Part shown: positions 57,966 through 64,000 of the stretch, in pieces
Layout of the letters: every line of letters starts with the position of its first letter
Numbering within the stretch: position 1 is the stretch's first letter
NCBI RefSeq assembly: GCF_014698505.1
Contig: NZ_JACJTD010000008.1
Coordinates: forward strand, 119,718 to 183,717
Direction of reading: 5' to 3'
Source: Nostoc foliaceum FACHB-393
Lineage (GTDB): Bacteria; Cyanobacteriota; Cyanobacteriia; Cyanobacteriales; Nostocaceae
DNA length: 64,000 nucleotides
Program-made: the position numbers and the translations under genes
Notes under the pieces: generated by a model
Databases searched by the model: none
What the model saw: only the letters and a program-made list of their open reading frames with translations
Told to the model about the DNA's origin: nothing

Positions 57966-58925
57966 ATGAATTATACTATCGAGTCCGCACGCAATATTTT
58001 CTCTAGCACTCAAGTGGCAGATGCTGTTCCAGCCACTACAGCAATGTTTGCTGAACTCAACATTGACGATCAACTAGCATTTCTCTGGTATGCCTACGCT
58101 GAACTAGGTCGGACAATTACTCCAGCTGCTCCCGGAAAAGCCAATCTCCAATTAATGGAAGGTATATTCAACCAAATTAAGCAGATGTCTCATGAAGAAC
58201 AAACGCAGTTAATGAGAGATTTAGCGAGTAATGCTGACACTCCCATCAGCCGTTCTTATGCATACTTTGGTGTCAACGCCAAGCTAGGATTCTGGTGGCA
58301 GTTAGGAGAGTGGATGAAAGAGGGTATTGTCGCTCCCATGCCAGTTGGTTATCAAATGTCAACTCAAGTTAAAGCAGTGCTAGAAGCTGTTCAGAAAATC
58401 GATCAGAGTCAGCAAATTACTGTACTACGCAATACTGTAGTAAATATGGGGTTTGATCCGTCTCTGGCTGATAAAAAACAGGCAGAAGTCATAAACTTTA
58501 AGTTCCCACGTACATCCTTAAGTCCCCAATTTACTATTGAGGGAGTTACAGAACCAACAGTGCTGAAATACATTGAAGCGATGAATGCAGATAACTTTGA
58601 AGCTGCTGTTGCTTTATTTGCTAACAATGGTGCGCTACAACCACCTTTTCAAAAACCAATTGTTGGTCGAGAAGCTATCACTTCTTACCTAAGAGATGAG
58701 GGACAAGGGTTAGTGATGAAGCCAACTAAAGGCATTTCGGAAACTATCGAAGATGGTTATACACAGCATAAAATTACTGGTACAGTCGAAACTCCTTGGT
58801 TTGGAGGTAATGTTGGGATGAACATTGCTTGGCGATTTTTACTCGATCCTCAAGGTCAAATTTACTTTGTGGCTATTGATTTACTTGCTTCTCCTAAAGA
58901 ACTGCTTAATTTAACTCGCAAGTAA
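57966..58925 (+). CDS. ocp: Orange carotenoid protein
   Basis: 319 residues, full length. The N-terminal all-helical carotenoid domain has Trp41, Tyr44, Trp110 and Arg155; the C-terminal NTF2-like domain has the ketocarotenoid hydrogen-bond pair Tyr202 and Trp289, one ahead of Synechocystis numbering (201/288). All photochemical residues are present, so it should be photoactive and quench phycobilisomes. Residue 27 is Met, not the Arg that makes the OCP1 dimer salt bridge with Asp19, which points to an OCP2 or OCPX-like type. No FRP gene is next to it. If the region lies within the nifD element, this gene would be deleted in heterocysts. Confidence 0.95.
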   Translation: MNYTIESARNIFSSTQVADAVPATTAMFAELNIDDQLAFLWYAYAELGRTITPAAPGKANLQLMEGIFNQIKQMSHEEQTQLMRDLASNADTPISRSYAYFGVNAKLGFWWQLGEWMKEGIVAPMPVGYQMSTQVKAVLEAVQKIDQSQQITVLRNTVVNMGFDPSLADKKQAEVINFKFPRTSLSPQFTIEGVTEPTVLKYIEAMNADNFEAAVALFANNGALQPPFQKPIVGREAITSYLRDEGQGLVMKPTKGISETIEDGYTQHKITGTVETPWFGGNVGMNIAWRFLLDPQGQIYFVAIDLLASPKELLNLTRK

Positions 58926-59471
58926 AATTCCTTTGCCTTATTACAAAAGCAATTGTGATTGTTTAAGATGATGTTTTAAAAGGTTTTTTTGCTCTCATTG
59001 TTAGGTAAGCATTGCATCTTATTACATAGCTAAAACGCTAGTTTGGCGTTGTATTTAACCTATGCAAAACTGCGAAATTATAACTTTCAGAGCTTTTAAA
59101 ACATCCTCTTAGAGGTTGTTTTAAAATTAGTTGGCTGTATCTTTGCACTTATTGATCCCCCCTAACCACCCTTAAAAAGGGTAGAACTGGAATCAAAGTC
59201 CCCCTTTATAAGGGGGATTTAGGGGAATCTAAAAGGATTTGATACATCACTAAGAAGTTTTCAAACATCCTCTAAGCATCATCACGATCATCAAATAAAA
59301 TTTCAATCCATGCTCGGTTCACCTAAAACCGAGCTTTAGTCATGTTTTAGCAATTTCTAGCAGTTGTTTGGATTGCTCTCTTTTGGCACTATGTTTTGCG
59401 ATCGCACTACCATCACAACGATCAAAATTAGCCATTGCAGCCCAAAAATATAAATAAAGTCAAATTTAGTT
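58926..59471. other. Intergenic region downstream of OCP with a dispersed repeat
   Basis: At 59,100-59,275 it holds an inverted copy of the block at 2,570-2,720 (GATCCCCCCTAACC..., CCCCCTTTATAAGGGGG; flanked by AACATCCTCTTAGAGG and TCAAACATCCTCTAAG). The remainder shows no gene. Confidence 0.65.
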
Positions 59472-59640
59472 AGCAAAAGCAGCTTTTACTTATTCAAACC
59501 CCAGTTTGCTTTCTCATTTTGGTGTTTTCCGCAAGCAAAAGCAGCTTTTACTTATTCAAACCCCAGTTTGCTTTCTCATTTTGGTGTTTTCCGCAAGCAA
59601 AAGCAGCTTTTACTTACTTAAACCCCAGTTTGCTTTCTCC
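59472..59640 (+). repeat. 62-bp direct repeat, 2.7 copies
   Basis: Units start at 59472, 59534 and 59596; the third is cut after 45 bp. Each contains the palindrome AAAAGCAGCTTTT and the stem CAAACCCCAGTTTG. The first two units are identical. It lies 144 bp before the 140-aa gene and may be its regulatory region. Confidence 0.92.
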
Positions 59641-59783
59641 TTTAAGTAGTTCGCGCAATTTGCTGTAATTATTTTTATGTAACAAAAGCTATTGCAGATT
59701 TGCCGGAATTCTCTCAGGCTGATCAATACGGAAGTTCTTTAAGGTAAAGAATATTAACCGTACTGTATTACAAGGTGTAGGTC

Positions 59784-60206
59784 ATGGCTAGGAGAAAAAG
59801 AACTTCCGCAGTATTAGAAAGAGCAGTGCGTCGTGCAGCTAGCATAAACTCAATTGATCCAAGTTTAGATTTAGGCAATGGACTCACTTTACCTGCTTTC
59901 TCAACTCTGATCGAAATGATGCGAACTAAAGAAAACGCATATAACAGTGCCCTTTCCAGCTTGGATAAATTGTACCGTGAAATGCTGGAAACAGAAGACA
60001 AGTTGGGAGATATGACAGAACACATGTTAATGGCAGTTGGGACTCGGTATGGCAAAAGCAGTGTGGAATACGGTATGGCAGGAGGAGTCCCTAAAAGCCA
60101 GCGTCGTAAGGGATTGCGAGGCGAGTCGCTAACTCCTAGCGGGGAACAGCCGTTATTTGTTGCCAGTGTGGAGAGCAAGAATGGAAAGACAGCAGTAACA
60201 AGTTAG
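59784..60206 (+). CDS. Hypothetical cyanobacterial protein (helical, basic ends)
   Basis: 140 residues from ATG 59784. MARRKRTSAVLERAVRRAASINSIDP, then LDLGNGLTLPAFSTLIEMMRTKENAYNSALSSLDKLYREMLE as two helices, then GTRYGKSSVEYGMAGGVPKSQRRK. Proteins with these segments occur widely in cyanobacteria without known function. The pattern resembles the 126-aa protein at 25,569. No membrane or signal segment. The antisense frame of similar length is a shadow. Confidence 0.82.
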   Translation: MARRKRTSAVLERAVRRAASINSIDPSLDLGNGLTLPAFSTLIEMMRTKENAYNSALSSLDKLYREMLETEDKLGDMTEHMLMAVGTRYGKSSVEYGMAGGVPKSQRRKGLRGESLTPSGEQPLFVASVESKNGKTAVTS

Positions 60207-60264
60207 CATATATGCTATTACTCAAAATTTGGTCTAGTTTAAATAATTGCGTAGATGCATACTC

Positions 60265-60345
60265 TTAGGTCGAAGCAAGCTACGCAAAGCCTCTGTCTGC
60301 GACACGCTGCGCGAATGTAGAGAAGCAGTTTGTCGTAGACATTGC
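60265..60345. repeat. Dispersed repeat pieces
   Basis: GGTCGAAGCAAGCTACGCAA, GACACGCTGCGCGAATGTAG and TTTGTCGTAGACATTGC: rearranged parts of the compound repeat at 44,934, now near the 3' end of the convergent RTX-like gene. Confidence 0.6.
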
Positions 60346-60393
60346 TTTTTGAAAAATAGACGTAGCAGTGCTACTAAGCGATCGCATTCACAA

Positions 60394-61581
60394 TTACGCT
60401 AAATGTACTGAACCTGTATATCCTTTGAGAACTCCCAAAGAGCTACCAGATGAATTAATCAGCGTGTCATGTCCTATCTGGGTAAAGCTAGCGTTTAACC
60501 CGGTGACATCTAAGCGATCGTTGCAATCAAAGCCATAAATAGTTGCAAAGCCAATGCTTCCCAGAATTACTGTATCTCTTCCTTGACCCAAGTAAACTGT
60601 ATCGTTTCCCCCACCTATTACCTCAACAGATGAACCAAACAGGTTTGTATCCCTACTTAAAGGGTCAGGCAGAGAAACTGTTCCTCCTCGCAGATTTACT
60701 AAATCATTTCCATTTCCCACAAGGATAGTGTCATCACCTGAACCAGCAAAAATTAAATCGTCACCTGAGCCAGACTTAATAGTGCTGTTCGTATCAATTG
60801 TAATAACTGTGTCATTGCCATTACCTGTAAAAATCTTTGTATCGCTTGAGCCAGGGATTCCATAAGCAAGAATAAAATCCTCACCGCAGCCGGTTTTAAC
60901 TGTGGTTTCGCCATAGGGAGCAACAGCAATCTGATTGTCACCATTTCCAGCATTTATTGTTTGGTTATACAATGGCAAACCAGTGGCGAAAAAAATATAA
61001 GTTGCTATTGAAAGTTCACTGGTTATAATGTCATTTCCTAATCCTGTTTTAATGTTGGCATCTCCGCTTCCCAAAAAAATTAAGTTGTTACCTTTTCCTG
61101 CATCAATAGTTCGGTTAGCAAATCCACCTAAATAGAAAATATCGTCACCTGCTCCGGCTGAGGCAATCACTTTTGGAATTGTCCCTAAGCCAATAATATT
61201 AGTACCATCAGCATCGTATAAATAGTTTCCACCGTAATCGTCTAAAAAGTTATTTCCACTGCCTAAATTAATTTTGTAATTGCCAGATCCCAAACTGACA
61301 TAATCATCTCCTGCTCCAGTATTAACGATCGCACTAATCCCATCAGGATTAGAGGATAGAGGACTAGTTTGCAATACCTCCCCATTGAAAGTAGTAGATA
61401 GATAGATTAAGTCTATTTCTCTTGCTAGTAAAACAACATCATTACCATCTCGTGTATTCACAACATTGTTGTTGCCTTCTACAACAAACCAGTCTGGATT
61501 AGCAGTACCGAAAACTCTTTGATTACTCTCTTGAATGGCTTGTTCAGTGTAGGTAATGCCGCGAAAAACTTGGGTTGTCAT
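60394..61581 (-). CDS. RTX-like calcium-binding repeat protein
   Basis: 395 residues. After a ~30-residue start (MTTQVFRGITYTEQAIQESN) it is built of 17-20-residue repeats with GNGDN, GSGNN, GAGDD and GLGND turns (GAGDDYVSLGSGNYKINLGSGNN; GSGDDLIFAGSGDDTILVGNGND). These are RTX-type parallel beta-roll repeats without a signal peptide. The C-terminal RDTVILGSIGFATIYGFDCNDRLDV is the usual end. Probably secreted by a type I exporter. Location inside the putative nifD element. Confidence 0.88.
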   Translation of the reverse strand: MTTQVFRGITYTEQAIQESNQRVFGTANPDWFVVEGNNNVVNTRDGNDVVLLAREIDLIYLSTTFNGEVLQTSPLSSNPDGISAIVNTGAGDDYVSLGSGNYKINLGSGNNFLDDYGGNYLYDADGTNIIGLGTIPKVIASAGAGDDIFYLGGFANRTIDAGKGNNLIFLGSGDANIKTGLGNDIITSELSIATYIFFATGLPLYNQTINAGNGDNQIAVAPYGETTVKTGCGEDFILAYGIPGSSDTKIFTGNGNDTVITIDTNSTIKSGSGDDLIFAGSGDDTILVGNGNDLVNLRGGTVSLPDPLSRDTNLFGSSVEVIGGGNDTVYLGQGRDTVILGSIGFATIYGFDCNDRLDVTGLNASFTQIGHDTLINSSGSSLGVLKGYTGSVHLA

Positions 61582-62008
61582 AAAATTTATTTTATACCTC
61601 AGTACAGTTCAGTGAAACCAGAAAGTTACGTATATGAGCTATTTTCTGGATAAATCAATATAATCCGGTTAATCGCAAAAATTTTTTATAATTATGGTTT
61701 AAATAAATGAAAAAGCCTGTAAAAAACAAGCAATATGTAGGCACTATGCTTGTAACTGCGATCGCCAATCAAACTTGACTACTCTATCCACTGATCTAGC
61801 ACAATATTTAGCCGTGAGATTGATCTGGTGGTAAAGTTCAGCTTTTGTGAGAACTTTAGGATATTTGATATTATAGTGGGTTGCGCTTTGTGACAACATA
61901 CCCTAAAGCTACCTTTGACTAGACTAAAAAACTAAATAAAGGTGAGTATGTCGACATATTGGGAACTATAGAAGCAAATCAAATTAGCACAACCTCCAGT
62001 TTGCAGTA
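61582..62008. other. Divergent intergenic region before the sensor kinase
   Basis: About 430 bp, AT-rich. It contains TATAGTGGGTTGCGCTTTGTGACAACATACCC (similar to the hairpin at 57,204) and no gene. Both the RTX-like gene (minus) and the kinase (plus) start from here. Confidence 0.5.
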
Positions 62009-63919
62009 ATGAAGATTCCCTATCCCCGCAAAGGTAAAGCATTCCCATTACAGATTGTTCTTGTTGTTCCCTTCGTGATCCAAATTTTTGGAGCGGTCAG
62101 TCTAGTGGGTTACTTGTCCTTTAAAAATGGACAAAGGGCAGTTAACGACCTAGCACAACAGTTGATAGATCGCACGAGCGAGTTAGTGGATGAACATTTG
62201 AAGTCTTATCTTGCCGTTCCACAAACCCTTAATCAGATCAATGCAGATGCCATCCGCAGGGGAATATTAGATGTGCGTGATCGCCAAACCGTTGGCAAGT
62301 ATTTCTGGGATCAGATGCACGCCTCTGACCTGACTTATATTGGTATTGGGCTAACGACAGGTGAGGGTCTTGGAGCCGCTCGTTATGACGGCAAGACGAT
62401 CACCATTGATGATTGGACTGCCAAGCTTCCCAATAATACTTCCACATACGCCACGGATAATCAAGGTAATCGAACTCAGGTTAATGCTCGGTGGGATTGG
62501 AACAATTTCAAGGAATCTTGGTACACTCAACCCATCGCTGCTGGTAAACCTATTTGGGCAAAGATTGTAACTGGAAATTTTCCTACTGGCCCTTACATAG
62601 CTGCTTCTGCCAGTCGTCCCATTTATGACTCGCAAAATCGCTTACTAGGCATGATTGCCTGCGATATTCATCTGTTAAAACTCAGCGATTTTTTACGCAA
62701 TTTAAATATTAGTAAGTCTGGGCAAGTATTCCTTTTAGAGCGAGATGGCACATTAATCGCCAGTTCTGGTACAGAAAAGCCTTTTGTCCTCGTCAATCAA
62801 GATATCCGGCGATTACGAGCGATCGACAGTTCTGACCCAATCATACAAAACATTGGCAAACACCTCCAAACCTCTGGGTTTGGATCTATCACCCAAGACA
62901 CAGATTTTCAACTTGAGGTGCAAGGAAAACGGTATTTTGTCGATGTTGCACCTTGGCGTGACAAGTACGGCTTGAATTGGCTAATGGTAGTGAGTGTGCC
63001 CGAAAACACATTTATGGCGGAAATTCACGCCAACACGCGCACCACGATCGCACTTTGTTTTGGTGCATTAGTCGTTGCCTCTGTGATGGGCGTATTTACC
63101 TCCCATTGGATTGTACGCCCGATTCTGCGCCTAAATTGGGCAAGTAAGGCAATGGCATCCGGTAATTTAGCTCAGACAGTAGAAACTGGCGTTATTCAAG
63201 AACTTAATACCCTGTCTAACTCTTTTAACTACATGGCAGGGCAATTATATGAATCGTTTACCGCTTTAGAGAAAAGTAAAGAAAAACTAGAAGATCGGGT
63301 AGAAGAACGTACTACTGAACTCAAAAATACCTTAGAGGAATTGCAGCGCACTCAATCTCAAGTTATTCAAAGTGAAAAAATGTCTAGTCTGGGACAACTA
63401 GTTGCTGGAGTCGCACACGAAATTAATAATCCAGTCAACTTTATTCATGGCAACCTCGTCTATGTGCAGGAATATACTCAGGATTTATTAGCGTTTGTGC
63501 AATTGTATCAGCAGCACGATCCCAACCCTGCGGCTGAAATCCAAACCGTTGCCGAAGACATCGAACTAGAGTTTTTGCAGGAAGACTTACCAAAAATGTT
63601 GTCTTCCATGAAAGTAGGCACCGATCGCATTCGCCAAATTGTACTGTCGCTGCGAAACTTCTCCCGCATCGACGAAGCGGAATTCAAAAGTGTTGATATT
63701 CATGAAGGCATCGACAGTACCTTGATGATTTTGCAGCACCGCCTCAAAGCTAAACCAGAACAACCTGAAATTGAGGTGATTAAAGACTACGGCACTATAC
63801 CTCTAGTAGAGTGCTATGCCGGACAACTCAACCAGGTATTTATGAATATTTTAGTAAATGCGGTTGATGCGTTATACCAATTTAATGTGAAGCTGCATAG
63901 AAAAGAGCTTCCAAGATAA
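62009..63919 (+). pseudogene. dCACHE sensor histidine kinase truncated by an IS element
   Basis: 636 residues as read. Membrane helix about 15-37, periplasmic dCACHE-like sensor (about 40-345; WDQMHASDLTYIGIGLTTGEGLG; FLLERDGTLIASSG), second helix 346-370, HAMP, coiled coil, and HisKA with SLGQLVAGVAHEINNPVNF (His470). The ATPase domain begins with the N-box QVFMNILVNAVDAL but then changes to IS-derived sequence (YQFNVKLHRKELPR) and stops. The ATP-lid and G-boxes are lost, so no kinase activity is expected. The rest of the gene may continue beyond the insertion. Confidence 0.88.
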
Positions 63920-64000
63920 AGTTATAAGAAGAGACAGAAATTACTTGCTCAAATGTAAGTTGGTCGAATATCTCTTGGATGCGTTCGCGTAAAGCTTGTA
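63873..64000. mobile_element. IS630-type insertion sequence, right end (runs off the window)
   Basis: The kinase frame is broken at GTTATACC, where a TA target and an AT-rich terminal sequence (TTATACCAATTT) begin, and the transposase end lies immediately inside. TA targets and this terminal style fit the IS630 group. The other end and the terminal repeat partner are outside the window. Confidence 0.72.
63882..64000 (-). CDS. IS630-family transposase, C-terminal end (partial)
   Basis: The minus strand reads QALRERIQEIFDQLTFEQV then ISVSSYNFILEALFYAASH and stop (TAA at 63882-63884). The LR...I..IFDQLT and FILEALFYA pattern is the usual C-terminus of cyanobacterial IS630-type transposases. Only 38 residues are visible; the catalytic DDE part is outside the window. 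Confidence 0.72.
   Translation of the reverse strand, partial: QALRERIQEIFDQLTFEQVISVSSYNFILEALFYAASH

Noticed and set aside
59472..59640. 62-bp triple repeat considered as a CRISPR array
   Set aside because: Units are contiguous without unique spacers and there are no cas genes nearby.
59768..60178. A 136-residue minus-strand frame opposite the 140-aa gene
   Set aside because: The plus-strand frame has the conserved cyanobacterial motifs and basic N-terminus; the antisense frame has no family pattern.

Overview
The window comes from a filamentous, heterocyst-forming cyanobacterium of the Nostoc type. The evidence is a heterocyst glycolipid (hgl/hgd) island, a nifB-fdxN-nifS-nifU-glbN-nifH-nifD cluster in the Nostoc order, a nifD gene cut at the classic GGATTACTCCG site of the nifD excision element, frequent GCGATCGC (HIP1) octamers, 7-bp STRR arrays, an orange carotenoid protein and an NblS kinase. 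No tool or database was used; family calls rest on motifs and remembered family features.

Layout. 1-12.1 kb: the 5' part of an HglE-type ketosynthase gene (minus strand), then a plus-strand row hgdB, hgdC, hgdA, GT2 glycosyltransferase, DUF2141 secreted protein, membrane GT2 and a GT4 that is probably hglT. Together these would make, glycosylate and export the heterocyst glycolipid layer. 12.5-15 kb: a NarL-type response regulator and its sensor kinase. 15.3-25.5 kb: a surface/secretion island with a small secreted protein, a sulfotransferase, a CAP-domain protein, two tandem RTX/beta-helix paralogues (620 and 1237 aa), a PEP-CTERM protein and an APS kinase that could supply PAPS to the sulfotransferase. 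A 21-bp tandem repeat recurs at four places around this island, and two orphan RTX C-terminal tails show that more paralogues once existed. 25.6-44.9 kb: mostly chromosomal housekeeping: DUF2085 protein, the arginine-catabolic enzyme AgrE/ArgZ, a GT39 membrane glycosyltransferase, a 1339-aa polytopic membrane protein, an NDP-sugar epimerase, purD, nblS, a sugar dehydrogenase with a freshly duplicated beta/gamma-crystallin domain, and an MDR oxidoreductase plus a broken second copy of it.

46.4-53.9 kb: the nif cluster. fdxN is intact (no fdxN element), a cyanoglobin gene lies between nifU and nifH, and nifD is interrupted after its WDYS codons. From 53,848 to the end of the window the DNA should therefore be the left part of a nifD element of at least 10 kb. 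The far junction, xisA, the 3' half of nifD and nifK are not in view.

The most interesting part is this putative element interior. It starts with a VapBC-type toxin-antitoxin pair bracketed by two ~258-bp imperfect direct copies of the element's own end. It then holds degraded remnants (a PIN toxin tail and an AvaI-like restriction endonuclease tail), a complete orange carotenoid protein gene, a gene preceded by a 62-bp triple repeat, an RTX-like protein, and a sensor kinase broken by an IS630-type element at the window edge. If confirmed, an addiction module and a photoprotection gene would ride on DNA that is programmed to be lost in heterocysts.
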